Positions 47,386 through 56,798 of a stretch of DNA of 64,000 nucleotides are shown here, in pieces. The stretch's first letter is position 1. Each line of letters begins with the position of its first letter. The DNA lies in NCBI RefSeq assembly GCF_024363255.1, contig NZ_AP026070.1, positions 2,666,001-2,730,000 of the forward strand, written 5' to 3'. The notes under the pieces are model-generated. The model had not been told where the DNA came from. It did no database searches and was given only the letters and a program-made list of their open reading frames with translations. The DNA is from Shewanella sp. NFH-SH190041. Lineage in GTDB: Bacteria > Pseudomonadota > Gammaproteobacteria > Enterobacterales > Shewanellaceae. The position numbers and the translations under genes were made by a program.

Positions 47386-48573
47386 TTATTTCACCCGCTT
47401 GGCGCCTTCATCCAGCAGTTGCTGCAGGACTTCACCTGGGTTTTGATACTTACGGTTCAGGATCATCGCGGCAATGATGTATGGCTTCCAGCTGGCTTCT
47501 TTGTAAGTGGCGATGCGGTATTTCTCAAATACTGAGTCTTCCACTTCCCCTTCCTTACAAGACACGCCGGTGATATCGGCTGGCAGGCAGTGCATATACA
47601 GCGCTTCGCCGCCTTTGGTCAGCTTCATCATCTCTTCAGTACAGTGCCAATCTTTGTGGTTTGCGTTTTGTGCCAGGCAAGCTTGCTCCAACGCTTTCAG
47701 CCCTTCGTGGTCATTGGCGCGCAGCAGCTCAGTACGCTTGCCCATAACCTGATAAGGTGCCCAAGACTTTGGATAAACAATGTCTGCATCTTTAAAGGCT
47801 TCAGCCATGCTGGCTACTTGAGTGAAGCTACCGCCAGAGGCCTCGGCATTCGCTTTTGCGGTTTCAACCACTTCAGGGATCAGGTCATACCCTTCAGGGT
47901 GAGCCAGGGTGACATCCATACCAAAGCGGGTCATCAGACCGATAATGCCCTGAGGCACAGACAGTGGCTTACCATAGCTAGGGGAATAAGCCCAAGTCAT
48001 CGCAATCTTTTTACCTTTGAGGTTTTCCAAGCCACCGAAGTGCTCTTCCAACCAAGCCAGATCAGCCATAGACTGAGTTGGGTGATCGATATCACATTGC
48101 AGGTTGATCAGTGCTGGGCGGTGTGGCAGTACGCCTTCTTTTACGCCTTCATCCAGCGCTTCACCCACTTCACGCATGTAAGCGTTACCCGCACCTAGGT
48201 ACATATCGTCACGGATACCGATAGCATCGGCGCAGAAGGAGATCATGTTAGCGGTTTCACGCACGGTTTCACCGTGGGCGATTTGCGATTTGCCTTCGTC
48301 CAGATCCTGTTGTGCCAGACCTAACATGTTGATAGCAGAAGCATAAGAGAAACGGGTACGGGTAGAATTGTCACGGAACAGGGAGATACCCAGACCATTA
48401 TTGAATACGTTGGTGGCGATATTTTCATTGCGCATGGACTTGAGGGCAGCGGCGGTTTTCAGTACCCGCTCCAACTCTTCCGGTGTCTGTTCCCAGGTCA
48501 ACAGAAAGTCTTTATCATGCAACTTTGATTCTAATGCATTGATTTCCTCGATAAGTGTATTGATGCTTTTCAT
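47386..48573 (-). CDS. ygeW: YgeW-family carbamoyltransferase
   Basis: 395 residues, aspartate/ornithine carbamoyltransferase superfamily, YgeW branch. The carbamoyl-phosphate motif is NSTRTRFSYAS, and the substrate-side motif is HCLPADITG. Unlike the ornithine enzyme in this window, the second motif has Ala-Asp instead of Ala-Phe. It presumably phosphorolyses a ureido intermediate to carbamoyl phosphate for YqeA. First gene of the long operon, downstream of a sigma-54-like promoter. Confidence 0.92.
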   Translation of the reverse strand: MKSINTLIEEINALESKLHDKDFLLTWEQTPEELERVLKTAAALKSMRNENIATNVFNNGLGISLFRDNSTRTRFSYASAINMLGLAQQDLDEGKSQIAHGETVRETANMISFCADAIGIRDDMYLGAGNAYMREVGEALDEGVKEGVLPHRPALINLQCDIDHPTQSMADLAWLEEHFGGLENLKGKKIAMTWAYSPSYGKPLSVPQGIIGLMTRFGMDVTLAHPEGYDLIPEVVETAKANAEASGGSFTQVASMAEAFKDADIVYPKSWAPYQVMGKRTELLRANDHEGLKALEQACLAQNANHKDWHCTEEMMKLTKGGEALYMHCLPADITGVSCKEGEVEDSVFEKYRIATYKEASWKPYIIAAMILNRKYQNPGEVLQQLLDEGAKRVK

Positions 48574-48648
48574 TGGTCGTCCCTAATTCGTCAAGGTGTA
48601 TAATTTTTCCGGGGATTGGCGGGATTTACCGCCATCTGACCTAGATAA

Positions 48649-48664
48649 TCCACAAACCGTGCCA
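48649..48664 (-). promoter_or_regulatory. ygeWp: Candidate sigma-54 promoter of the yge operon
   Basis: On the minus strand TGGCACGGTTTGTGGA matches the TGGCACGN4TTGCW consensus at most positions; the main departures are the first base of the -12 half and GG where GC is expected. It lies about 76-91 bases before the ygeW start, a normal distance. The sigma-54 activator YgeV is encoded just upstream, which supports the call. Confidence 0.5.
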
Positions 48665-48913
48665 ACCCGAAAAAATGGCCGTAAATGACATGAATTCAGG
48701 TAATTAAAGTTAATTAGCCTGCAATATGGCGATAAATTGCGAGCAGGATCACTGTTAGCTTTTTGGTGCTTGGCGGCCAAAGTGATAGTCCTAGCGTGGG
48801 AATTATCATTCTGATAACCCGCTTATTCAGAATTGATAGCCATGATTGCTATCTGATAGTCAGCGAGAAATAAACTGACTGGACAGTAGAAAATACCGTT
48901 GAATTGAAAAATG

Positions 48914-48938
48914 AAAAAAGCGCCCTTAAGGCGCTTTT
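48914..48938 (-). terminator. Intrinsic terminator after ygeV
   Basis: AAAAGCGCC and GGCGCTTTT surround a few bases, and on the minus strand the stem ends in CTTTTTTC. It is about 90 bases beyond the ygeV stop. The remaining bases of 48574-49022 hold the operon's promoter region only. Confidence 0.8.
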
Positions 48939-49022
48939 ATTAGTAGCAATATGCTGGTTTATTCAGGCTGAGGCAGCCTTTATTCTGTCTGCCACTGTCA
49001 GTAAAACCGATTAACCGTACGG

Positions 49023-50765
49023 TTAAAGCTGATACTTTTTAATTTTACGGTACAGGGTAGCAATACCAATACCCAACTCCTGCGCCACAAGATTACGATT
49101 TTTCAGCCGCCCCAGACATTCTTCAATTTTCAACCGCTCCATTTCTTCCAGGCTCATATTACCGGTATCCAGAACTGACGGCGTCTCAGCTTTAGTTTGC
49201 ACCTCCACCTTAGTGAAATAAGGCGGGAGTAAATCTTCATCAATCATGTCCCCTTCTGGCACGATATTGACCAGATACTCAATCAGGTTGGACAGTTCTC
49301 GAATATTTCCCGGCCAATGGTAGGCTTTTAATCTGGACATCACTGTCTCTGTCATGCCGGGATACGGCACGCCAATACGCCGTGTATGCAGCTCTAAAAA
49401 ATGCTGAATAAATAATTCCACATCCCCATGACGGTCTTTTAGTGCCGGAAGGTGAATTGGAATAACATTCAGGCGATAATACAAATCTTCGCGAAATTCA
49501 TTACTAGCGATAAGTTCGGGGAAGTTTTTATTGGTGGCGGAAATAACCCGAATATCCACATAGGTACTTTTATTGGAGCCAATGGACATTACCCGACGCT
49601 CTTCAAGCACGCGCAGTAATTTTGCTTGCAGCTTAAGCGGCATATCCCCGATTTCATCCAAAAACAGCGTGCCTTTATTCGCTGCTTGGATCAGACCCTT
49701 ATTCCCCTTCGCTGAGGCGCCGGTAAATGCACCCTTTTCATAACCAAACAGCTCACTTTCCAGCAATTGCTCCGGAATAGCGGCGCAGTTAATGGCAATA
49801 AAAGGATGCTCAGCTCTGTCACTGAGATCATGAATGGCATGGGCAATCACATCTTTACCCGTACCACTCTCGCCACTTATCAACACACTGGAAGGACTTT
49901 TTGAAATGCGTGACAACAGCACCTTCAATTGGCGCATTTTCTCTGATTCACCAATGACCTTATCCACCCGGCTTTGCAGATGACCACTGATGGTTGTGGT
50001 GCTTTTATTTTGATGAAAGGCCATTAAAAATAGCTGGTTATTATTAGCCTCATGGAACTGCCCTACCAGCAGTTTTTCCTCTTTGCCAAAGGCAATAATA
50101 TGCTGCTGATACCCTTTTAAGTTGTTATCCAAATATATTGGGCGGATATCAACTTGGCTATGCTCCAATTCATCTTCGGTAATTTCCAGATGTTTCAGCG
50201 CCGGTTTATTACCAAATTTCACCCGGTTTTGTTTATCCAGCACCAATACGCCCTGATCCATATTTTCAATCAGATTGACCAGAACCGTATCCACCGGGGA
50301 TTTTGCGTGGCGACTGTCGGCAATTTTGGCTACGAAGATTTGTGAGATATGGCGAATATAATCAGAAAAGAGTGCGACATTTTCTTTGATTCGAGTACGA
50401 GAGGCTTCATCAAACGCCACTATGCTGATCACACCGATACAGCGCTCAGCCACCATAATGGGCACACCGAGAAAGGCGGTTTCCTGACAATCCGATTTAT
50501 TGGGGCAATCAGCACAGACGGGGTCCTGCGCCGCTGAATCAACCACTTTTTCCTGATGGGTTTCCAGAATATGCTGAAAAATTCCTGAGCCCGTATGGGG
50601 CTTTTCCCCTAAACAGCGGCTGTAACGCCCGGTGCCTGCGACCCGGACCAGATTTTCATCGACAACTTCGGCATCTAACTTGAGCACAGATGCCAACATT
50701 TGGGTGAACTTTAAAATCGTAGGTTGGAGCTTCATTAGCTCAGAACTATCAGAACAACTCAACAT
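49023..50765 (-). CDS. ygeV: Sigma-54-dependent activator YgeV
   Basis: 580 residues, parallel to E. coli YgeV. N-terminal sensor region with a cysteine cluster ([10 protein letters not shown] near 83-92), then a PAS-like part ([22 protein letters not shown] near 167), the AAA+ domain with Walker A GESGTGKD and the sigma-54 contact loop GAFTGAS, then a Fis-type helix-turn-helix, [20 protein letters not shown]. It activates the yge operon from sigma-54 promoters, probably in response to a purine-related or redox signal. Start uncertain: ATG 50765, or 50735 (MKLQPT); neither has a strong ribosome site. Confidence 0.92.
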   Translation of the reverse strand: MLSCSDSSELMKLQPTILKFTQMLASVLKLDAEVVDENLVRVAGTGRYSRCLGEKPHTGSGIFQHILETHQEKVVDSAAQDPVCADCPNKSDCQETAFLGVPIMVAERCIGVISIVAFDEASRTRIKENVALFSDYIRHISQIFVAKIADSRHAKSPVDTVLVNLIENMDQGVLVLDKQNRVKFGNKPALKHLEITEDELEHSQVDIRPIYLDNNLKGYQQHIIAFGKEEKLLVGQFHEANNNQLFLMAFHQNKSTTTISGHLQSRVDKVIGESEKMRQLKVLLSRISKSPSSVLISGESGTGKDVIAHAIHDLSDRAEHPFIAINCAAIPEQLLESELFGYEKGAFTGASAKGNKGLIQAANKGTLFLDEIGDMPLKLQAKLLRVLEERRVMSIGSNKSTYVDIRVISATNKNFPELIASNEFREDLYYRLNVIPIHLPALKDRHGDVELFIQHFLELHTRRIGVPYPGMTETVMSRLKAYHWPGNIRELSNLIEYLVNIVPEGDMIDEDLLPPYFTKVEVQTKAETPSVLDTGNMSLEEMERLKIEECLGRLKNRNLVAQELGIGIATLYRKIKKYQL

Positions 50766-50940
50766 AGGTAACCAGTTCTCCGACTGTCTTCTTCCTTAAG
50801 CGTCCTACGGAGTTGATACCATAGGCAAATAATTCCCTACAATATTCAGATGCATCACTGTTACCTTCCTGGAAACAGGCAAAACCGGGAACGATGCCAT
50901 CCATCCAATTCCGTTCAGACAAATCCCATTCATATTGCAT
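50749..50940 (-). CDS. Hypothetical small protein upstream of ygeV
   Basis: 63 codons ending 17 bases inside the ygeV reading start. It reads QYEWDLSERNWMDGIVPG, then EGNSDASEYCREL and GINSVGRLRKK. It looks like real protein sequence rather than noise, but has no clear ribosome site and no recognised family. It may be a remnant of a gene lost upstream of ygeV. Confidence 0.25.
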   Translation of the reverse strand: MQYEWDLSERNWMDGIVPGFACFQEGNSDASEYCRELFAYGINSVGRLRKKTVGELVTYVELF

Positions 50941-51298
50941 GGCTTTAGTTGGTTAAAGGTTGATACAGGTCTAGTTCTGCGCGATTGTTTATTTTTATAC
51001 CAATTTTTGTGAAATCGATACGTCCCTGCCACGCTATGCCACAAAAATAAAGCTCAGAAATAAGGTTGGGCAATAACGCCTGTTCGCGGACACAAATAAT
51101 CTGCTATGGCAGAAATACCTATATCGCCTACTTGGCGGGGATTAAACCTTAGTGAGAAATCATCTCGATGGGCAATATTAAAAACAGTGAAAGGACGACA
51201 TCAATCCAGCGATCATCACCACACTCGAAGCTAATGAGGGCAACATCACCACCTGTTAGCAATTAACCCCACAAATTTAGCGAGATCAGTCAATTGAT

Positions 51299-51446
51299 TT
51301 AAACAGTTGTCGTAAGAGAAATACTGGCGCAATCACCATATAGATAATAAAGACAGGAATTAAGCCATCCCGCTAAGGTCGAATAATGGGGCCGAATAAT
51401 GGCCGCATTGAAATAATGATGAATTCTTTAACTAGAGCGGGTAGCG
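51299..51446 (-). pseudogene. Remnant of a membrane protein C-terminus
   Basis: A minus-strand frame reads PALVKEFIIISMRPLFGP, then, after an in-frame TAG, RDGLIPVFIIYMVIAPVF and LLRQLFKSID before a TGA. The hydrophobic pattern suggests the end of a transporter, but no start or family is visible. The rest of 50941-51461 shows nothing else. Confidence 0.3.
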
Positions 51447-51461
51447 CGAGGACTGAAAACA

Positions 51462-51490
51462 AAAAAGCCCGCTTTAATAAGCGGGCTTTT
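51462..51490. terminator. Terminator of the first tRNA-Ser
   Basis: AAAAAGCCCGCTT and AAGCGGGCTTTT form a strong stem around a few bases, with T-runs on both strands. It lies 10 bases beyond the 3' end of the tRNA on the minus strand. The same block is repeated by the third tRNA copy. Confidence 0.85.
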
Positions 51491-51500
51491 CCGTAAAATA

Positions 51501-51591
51501 TGGCGGAGGAGCAGGGATTTGAACCCTGGATGGGCTATTAACCCATGCCGGTTTTCAAGACCGGTGCATTCAACCACTCTGCCACCCCTCC
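51501..51591 (-). tRNA. serT: tRNA-Ser(UGA), copy 1
   Basis: On the minus strand it begins GGAGGGGTGGCAGAGTGG and ends CTCCTCCGCCA, with CCA encoded. The anticodon arm CCGGTCTTGAAAACCGG has anticodon TGA. The long variable arm (CATGGGTTAATAGCCCATC) and the GGTTCAAATCC arm are typical of serine tRNA. 91 bases. Confidence 0.97.
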
Positions 51592-51955
51592 GGAACGAGG
51601 CGAATAATATTCTTCACTCTACCGATTGTAAAGCAAAAACTCTGCTTAAACATATCATTTGATCACATAAGCACCTAATGGCGTTAAAAACAAGCAATCT
51701 CATTCTATGCCCTACTTCTAAAAAATTTTTATATGTATCCCAGATAAAATAAATCCGTCTGTAACAAGTATCACAGTTTCACTTTTAAGTTACATAGGTA
51801 ACAACTTGTGTAATATCTCACGTTATCTCTTGTTTATATCGCTTTATATTCTAAACACCATAGCTGCCGCCTAGATCTTCCAGCTTGACTGTATACCCAA
51901 CAAATACTGTTCTGGGACCAAGTCATCATGCGGCATCACCAAGAGAGATAACATA
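51592..51955. other. Promoter region of the transporter and first tRNA
   Basis: No gene. It must contain the plus-strand promoter of the MFS transporter and the minus-strand promoter of the tRNA. The sequence next to the tRNA 5' end resembles that next to the other two copies (CGAACGAG-type, then GTAAAGC). Confidence 0.5.
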
Positions 51956-53236
51956 ATGAATAAGCTTGATGAAACCTATCGCCGTCTACGCTGGCAGATC
52001 ATTATCACCACCTTTCTCACTTACACAGTGATGTACATATCTCGCAAAGCCTATGCAGCCGCAGCACCACTGTTAATGGAAGATTTAGGGATGACCGCAG
52101 TGCAATTCGGCACCGCATCTTCTATCTATTATATTCTCTATGGCCTATCAAAATTTAGCTCTGGATTGCTGGCCGATAGGATCAACCCAAGACTATTTCT
52201 TGTACCGGTACTATTTTTAATTGCAGTGATCAACGTTGGCATTGGTATGGCTGACAGTGTCAATATGCTGCTAGGACTATATTGTTTAACTGCAATAGCT
52301 CAGGGCTGTGGCTTCCCCCCTATTGCAAAGGCTATCAGTGAATGGTATTCCAAATCCGAACGGGGGGGCTGGTATTCCCTATGGAACACATCTCACAATG
52401 TCGGGGGCGCACTGGCTCCTTTGATCGCATCAGCAGTTATCGCGACCACTCACAACTGGCGTTACGCATTTTATGTACCAGCCGCCATTACGGCTATTCA
52501 AGCTCTGATTGCTGCCGTATATATGCGAGGTAAGCCTGAAAAATATGGCCTACCAAATGTCGGTGAATGGAAAAAAGACAAGCAACAACTGGATATCAAC
52601 AAACGTTCGGCCTCAGGGTTAACGCTATGGCAAATGTTTCGCAGTTATATCTTAAATAATCCGATTATCTGGTTAGCTATCAGCGGTGATCTCTGTATTT
52701 ATATTATCCGAACTGTAACCAACGACTGGGTTAGTGTGTATTTTTTCAAAGAGCTACACTGGGATCTAATACAGTCTAACTCTCTCGTTGCTTGGTTTGA
52801 GGCCGGGGGGATTATCGGTGGGCTGACTTCTGGCATTATTTCAGACAAACTATTCAATGCCGACCGTTGGAAAACCATTTTTATTTATTGCTTTGTCCTA
52901 ATTGCGGGTATGGCTGGCGTGGCTATGACTGTACACATTAGCTATCTCTTAGTTGCATTGTGCTTCTTTATTATTGGAGCTGGGATCTATGCGCCACAAA
53001 TGCTGTTCGCACTCGGGATTATTGAAGCATCTCATGCTGATGGTGCAGGTGCAGCAACTGGGCTGAAAGGTGGGATAACCTATCTTGGGGCTGCACTGGC
53101 AGGCGCCCCTATAGCACTAGTACAAAAAGCCTACTCTTGGAGTGGTGTATTTACTTTACTAGGTTCCATCGCCATTATTCTGCTACTGCTAACGATGTTA
53201 ATTATCAAAGTAGACAGCAGAAAACGTAAGATTTAG
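51956..53236 (+). CDS. MFS transporter of the GlpT/UhpT organophosphate family
   Basis: 426 residues with about 12 membrane spans. The start RRLRWQIIITTFLTYTVMYISRKAY and ISEWYSKSERGGWYSLWNTSHNVGGA are typical of GlpT/UhpT/UhpC proteins, which exchange sugar or glycerol phosphate for phosphate. GAGAG precedes the ATG. The gene lies between tRNA-Ser copies 1 and 2, in opposite direction, and ends in a hairpin shared with tRNA copy 2. Specific substrate not readable; gldA is far away. Confidence 0.85.
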   Translation: MNKLDETYRRLRWQIIITTFLTYTVMYISRKAYAAAAPLLMEDLGMTAVQFGTASSIYYILYGLSKFSSGLLADRINPRLFLVPVLFLIAVINVGIGMADSVNMLLGLYCLTAIAQGCGFPPIAKAISEWYSKSERGGWYSLWNTSHNVGGALAPLIASAVIATTHNWRYAFYVPAAITAIQALIAAVYMRGKPEKYGLPNVGEWKKDKQQLDINKRSASGLTLWQMFRSYILNNPIIWLAISGDLCIYIIRTVTNDWVSVYFFKELHWDLIQSNSLVAWFEAGGIIGGLTSGIISDKLFNADRWKTIFIYCFVLIAGMAGVAMTVHISYLLVALCFFIIGAGIYAPQMLFALGIIEASHADGAGAATGLKGGITYLGAALAGAPIALVQKAYSWSGVFTLLGSIAIILLLLTMLIIKVDSRKRKI

Positions 53237-53242
53237 ATAGCA

Positions 53243-53272
53243 AAACGCCCACAGCATCTGCTGTGGGCGTTT
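53243..53272. terminator. Bidirectional terminator between the transporter and tRNA copy 2
   Basis: AAACGCCCACAGCA pairs with TGCTGTGGGCGTTT around two bases, a 14-bp perfect stem ending in T-runs on both strands. It lies 6 bases after the transporter stop and 8 bases from the tRNA end. Confidence 0.93.
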
Positions 53273-53280
53273 CTCAAATA

Positions 53281-53371
53281 TGGCGGAGGAGCAGGGATTT
53301 GAACCCTGGATGGGCTATTAACCCATGCCGGTTTTCAAGACCGGTGCATTCAACCACTCTGCCACCCCTCC
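53281..53371 (-). tRNA. serT: tRNA-Ser(UGA), copy 2
   Basis: Identical to copy 1 across its length. Same anticodon TGA, long variable arm and encoded CCA. A 104-codon frame overlapping it on the plus strand is a side effect of the tRNA sequence and not a gene. Confidence 0.97.
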
Positions 53372-53770
53372 GAACGAGACGCATAATAGTGTTAGCGACT
53401 GAAAGTGTAAAGCAAAATTTTAAAGCCATTGTTTTATTTGCTGCTTTTGTCTACACCATGATTAACATAACGACAAAACGCTGTATTTATCAGCACGGCA
53501 ACTCTGATAAAGGCACTGATACAGACGTTTATATAAGCGCAAATACTGGTGGATATTATTTCCTAGCCAGCTCTTAAGATAAAAAATATCTAAGATTCAG
53601 CACAACTATCATTCACCGGAGCTTCTTATATCGTTTGTCTCGGTCTTAAACAGCATAAAGAAGAGGAACATGATGGCGCGCTGAAAACAATGAAATGCTA
53701 TTGGACTAGCATGGTATAAAAGAAAATCATCGCCTCAAGTTAAAGTCGTATCCATCTGAATGACCTATTA

Positions 53771-53807
53771 CCTAGTGCCTAGTGCCTAGTGCCTAGTGCC
53801 TAGTGCC
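53771..53807. repeat. 7-bp tandem repeat, five units
   Basis: Five perfect units of CCTAGTG followed by CC, in non-coding sequence between tRNA copies. A candidate for length variation between strains. Confidence 0.9.
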
Positions 53808-53987
53808 GTTAAATCAGTTTTATGGCAACTGACATACTGTCCTAGCAAAGCGACAAGTGAACTAACGTAATAAAAGAAGGATTTAAGTGCAAAAACAAAG
53901 ATGGTTAAGGGGCAAACCAATGCGTGACACCAGCAAATATGTGATACCCGCAAACTTGCTAATAATTATGCAGGTGATAGACAAACA

Positions 53988-54016
53988 AAAAAGCCCGCTT
54001 TAATAAGCGGGCTTTT
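53988..54016. terminator. Terminator of the third tRNA-Ser
   Basis: Same AAAAAGCCCGCTT / AAGCGGGCTTTT stem as beside copy 1, in an identical block that continues into the tRNA. Marks segmental duplication. Confidence 0.85.
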
Positions 54017-54026
54017 CCGTAAAATA

Positions 54027-54117
54027 TGGCGGAGGAGCAGGGATTTGAACCCTGGATGGGCTATTAACCCATGCCGGTTTTCAAGACCGGTGCATTCGAC
54101 CACTCTGCCACCCCTCC
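54027..54117 (-). tRNA. serT: tRNA-Ser(UGA), copy 3
   Basis: Same as copies 1 and 2 except for one base in the D-loop/anticodon-stem region (TCGACC against TCAACC on the plus strand). Anticodon TGA; encoded CCA. Confidence 0.97.
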
Positions 54118-54363
54118 GAACGCGGCGAATATTACTGAGGGTGACGAAGTTTGTAAAGCCTATTTTGTTCTCCAAAGGCACAAGTGAACAATTAAGCGGC
54201 ACATATACTGATTTATGAGCTAAAAATCGATTTAAGATTACTATTTGTTCAGGCAGTCACTTGTAACCAACAATGATTAAGTCCCCCTATGCTGCATTAT
54301 GGTAATATCAATTAACTTTTCGAGCGCTATCGATTCGAATCACTTATAAAACGACACCAAGCC

Positions 54364-55980
54364 ATGATCCCATCCCGCATTCCTGTGTCTCAATTGGCAC
54401 CGCGTTTTACCCTTTCTCAAGCGATCCCCCACAGTGCACCGATAACCAGTTTACTGCTCGGTCAACAGCGACTGCTCAGTGCGATTCGCATGGCAGCAAA
54501 ACTGCCGCAGCAACGCCTGTATATTGCTGACTTTCCCGGCATCAACCGTTCACTGCTGTTGCAAGCGCTCGTCGCCGAGCAACAGGTGCAACACTGGCAA
54601 TATCTTTCAGGCCAACTCACTCGTCAGCAACTGATTGGCCAACGGGATAAGCTGGGGCAATGGCAAAATGGTGCGCTAGCCAAACCTCAATGGCTATTTA
54701 TTTGTGCTGAATCATTAATGCGACGCGAAAATCTGTGGGAATTATTACTGCATTGTCTGGAACAGGGTGCCATTGAGCTGTCTGATGGCAGTCGTATTCC
54801 GATACAAGCCAAACTGGTGCTGATCGGCGGGGCAGAAATCTATGCGGGATTAAAATATCAGGAAGGCAGATTCAATCAGTTCTTCCCTCTGTTGGGTGAA
54901 TTAGCCCAGGAAGTTGATATCAATCAGCATCCCGTAGAAGACTACTGCAATTTTCTGGTGGCATTGGCCAATGCGCAGCAATTAACCTTAAACAAAGATG
55001 CCATTGCCCCACTGTTGGCCTTTAGCGCTAAATTAACTGAACACCAACAGCGCCTGTCGTTAATGACAGATGAGCTGGTACAAGTGTTAGCCCAGGCAGC
55101 TAGCTTCTGTGAACAGCAGAGCCTTAGCGCAGAGCAGATTGAGCAAGCTTTAGCTGCAAAAATTTTTCGCCATAACACCTCTGAGCAGTTTTCTGCCCAG
55201 AGTTTTGATGATGCCTTTATTAACCTGCCAACCGAAGGGGAAGCCATCGGGCAGATCAATGGCCTGACTGTCATTGATTCCGTTGACTTTAGCTATGGTG
55301 AGCCCGCACGTATCACGGCATCAGTGCATTATGGTGATGGTGAGGTGGCCGACATTGAACGTAAATCTGAATTAGGCGGGAATATTCACGCCAAAGGCAT
55401 GATGATTTTGTCCGCCTGCCTCTACCGAATTTTTGGTCGAGATGCCCCACTCCACCTCAGTGCCAATATTGTGTTCGAACAGTCCTATCAAGAAATTGAT
55501 GGCGACAGTGCTTCACTGGCTGAATACTGCTGCTTAATGTCAGCTATCGCAGAAAAACCTATTTTACAATCATTTGCCGTAACCGGTGCATTGGATCAGC
55601 AAGGTAATGTACAGGCCATTGGTGGGGTAAATGAAAAAATCGAAGGTTTCTTTAATCTGTGCCAGCGCCGTGGCTTGACCGGCAGCCAAGGGGTATTGTT
55701 ACCCAGAGCGAACCTGTTACAGTTGAACCTGCCTAAACGGATTATTGATGCCGTAGCGGATGGTAAGTTCCACCTATTCCAAATCTCCCATATGGATGAA
55801 GCCGTTGAGCTCTTAATGCAATTACCAGCAGGTAAGGCAGATGCTGAAAATGACTTCCCCCCAGAGACATTATATGGTCTGGTGCAACAGCGGCTGGATA
55901 AGTTAGCTGGTAATGATGACGAGATGCCATTGAGCTTTTGGCAGCGGATTGGTGCAAAACTTGGATTTTTAAGCTGGTAG
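54364..55980 (+). CDS. lonH: LonH/YcbZ-type Lon-like protease
   Basis: 538 residues. The N-terminal half is a degenerate AAA-like region without a convincing Walker A, as in E. coli YcbZ. The C-terminal half is the Lon S16 protease domain: the nucleophile Ser in DGDSASLAEYCCLMSAI near 382, and the catalytic Lys in IGGVNEKIEGFFNLC near 425. It is followed by fabA, the same pairing as in E. coli. Substrates unknown; lack of ATP-site motifs suggests an ATP-independent or altered cycle. The ribosome site is weak. Confidence 0.9.
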   Translation: MIPSRIPVSQLAPRFTLSQAIPHSAPITSLLLGQQRLLSAIRMAAKLPQQRLYIADFPGINRSLLLQALVAEQQVQHWQYLSGQLTRQQLIGQRDKLGQWQNGALAKPQWLFICAESLMRRENLWELLLHCLEQGAIELSDGSRIPIQAKLVLIGGAEIYAGLKYQEGRFNQFFPLLGELAQEVDINQHPVEDYCNFLVALANAQQLTLNKDAIAPLLAFSAKLTEHQQRLSLMTDELVQVLAQAASFCEQQSLSAEQIEQALAAKIFRHNTSEQFSAQSFDDAFINLPTEGEAIGQINGLTVIDSVDFSYGEPARITASVHYGDGEVADIERKSELGGNIHAKGMMILSACLYRIFGRDAPLHLSANIVFEQSYQEIDGDSASLAEYCCLMSAIAEKPILQSFAVTGALDQQGNVQAIGGVNEKIEGFFNLCQRRGLTGSQGVLLPRANLLQLNLPKRIIDAVADGKFHLFQISHMDEAVELLMQLPAGKADAENDFPPETLYGLVQQRLDKLAGNDDEMPLSFWQRIGAKLGFLSW

Positions 55981-56043
55981 GAGTTGTTTAGCGTACACCT
56001 GTTCGCTAACCTGTCGTCACGAATCTCAGGAGTACGTAAAACA

Positions 56044-56559
56044 ATGACTAAAGCAAACAGTTTCAGCAAAGAAGAGCTTATCGCTTGCGGCCACGGAGAA
56101 TTGCTTGGTAAGAACTCTCCCCGCCTGCCTATCGACAATATGTTGATGATCGATCGCGTCGTCACGATTAACGATGACGGTGGCACTTTTGGCAAGGGCG
56201 AAATTGTTGCGGAACTGGATATCAATCCGGATTTATGGTTTTTTGGCTGTCATTTTGCTGATGACCCTGTGATGCCGGGCTGTCTGGGACTGGATGCCAT
56301 GTGGCAACTGGTTGGTTTCTATTTGGCATGGGAAGGCGCAGAAGGTAAAGGCCGTGCACTGGGCGTAGGTGAAGTTAAATTTACCGGTCAAGTACTGCCA
56401 GGGGCAAAGAAAGTCACTTATCGCCTCAATATCAAGCGTACCATTCATCGCAAGCTGATCATGGGTATTGCTGATGCAACATTAGAAGTGGATGGCCGTG
56501 AAATTTACAGTGCCACCGATTTGAAAGTCGGCGTGTTTGCAGACACTTCAACATTCTAA
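56044..56559 (+). CDS. fabA: 3-hydroxydecanoyl-ACP dehydratase/isomerase
   Basis: 171 residues from the ATG at 56044; E. coli FabA has 172. Active-site His70 in WFFGCHF and Asp84 in [18 protein letters not shown] are present. It dehydrates 3-hydroxydecanoyl-ACP and isomerises the double bond to make unsaturated fatty acids. An AGGAG lies 12 bases before the start. Expressed with or after lonH; ends in the palindromic terminator. Confidence 0.97.
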   Translation: MTKANSFSKEELIACGHGELLGKNSPRLPIDNMLMIDRVVTINDDGGTFGKGEIVAELDINPDLWFFGCHFADDPVMPGCLGLDAMWQLVGFYLAWEGAEGKGRALGVGEVKFTGQVLPGAKKVTYRLNIKRTIHRKLIMGIADATLEVDGREIYSATDLKVGVFADTSTF

Positions 56560-56575
56560 TGTGCGCTAAACTAAA

Positions 56576-56599
56576 ATTGCCCTCAATATTGAGGGCAAT
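56576..56599. terminator. Palindromic terminator between fabA and rmf
   Basis: ATTGCCCTCAATATTGAGGGCAAT in two arms of 12 bp, ATTGCCCTCAAT and ATTGAGGGCAAT, perfectly complementary. It serves the convergent ends of fabA and rmf. Confidence 0.8.
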
Positions 56600-56621
56600 A
56601 AGTTACTGCAAACCATGAAAG

Positions 56622-56798
56622 TTACTTATTAAACAACCCGTTAAGTCGGCCTTCTACCCCTTCTCGCCAACCACCAAGCCATTGCGACTTGGAATCTAGA
56701 CTAGAATATGGACAATTTTCTTTGGAACGTCCGCCGACGCCCGCCTGAAACCCTTTCGAAAAAGCCCTGTCCAACTTATCTCGTTTTTGTCTTTTCAT
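56622..56798 (-). CDS. rmf: Ribosome modulation factor
   Basis: 58 residues from the ATG at 56798, with AGAGGAT upstream. Basic protein, KRQKRDKLDRAFSKGFQAG, then CPYSSLDSKSQWLGGWREG, the RMF signature. It pairs ribosomes into inactive 100S dimers in stationary phase. The conserved place beside fabA is seen in E. coli as well. Confidence 0.95.
   Translation of the reverse strand: MKRQKRDKLDRAFSKGFQAGVGGRSKENCPYSSLDSKSQWLGGWREGVEGRLNGLFNK

Larger units (their letters stand above)
53372..54026. other. Gene-free spacer between tRNA copies 2 and 3
   Basis: No gene with support. It holds the promoter side of tRNA copy 2, a short tandem repeat at 53771-53807 and the terminator block of copy 3 at its right end. 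Confidence 0.55.

Noticed and set aside
47590-48198. Plus-strand frame of 202 codons opposite ygeW
   Set aside because: Antisense to a clearly recognised carbamoyltransferase; no ribosome site or motifs.
50805-51044. 79-codon minus-strand frame upstream of ygeV
   Set aside because: Overlaps the better-looking 63-codon frame in another phase and has no protein-like pattern.
53263-53577. Plus-strand frame of 104 codons overlapping tRNA-Ser copy 2
   Set aside because: It begins in the terminator and reads through the tRNA in antisense (RSRDLNPGWAINPCR), a known false gene caused by serine tRNA sequence.
53771-53807. Tandem repeats as a CRISPR array
   Set aside because: Units are only 7 bp with no spacers; a simple tandem repeat.
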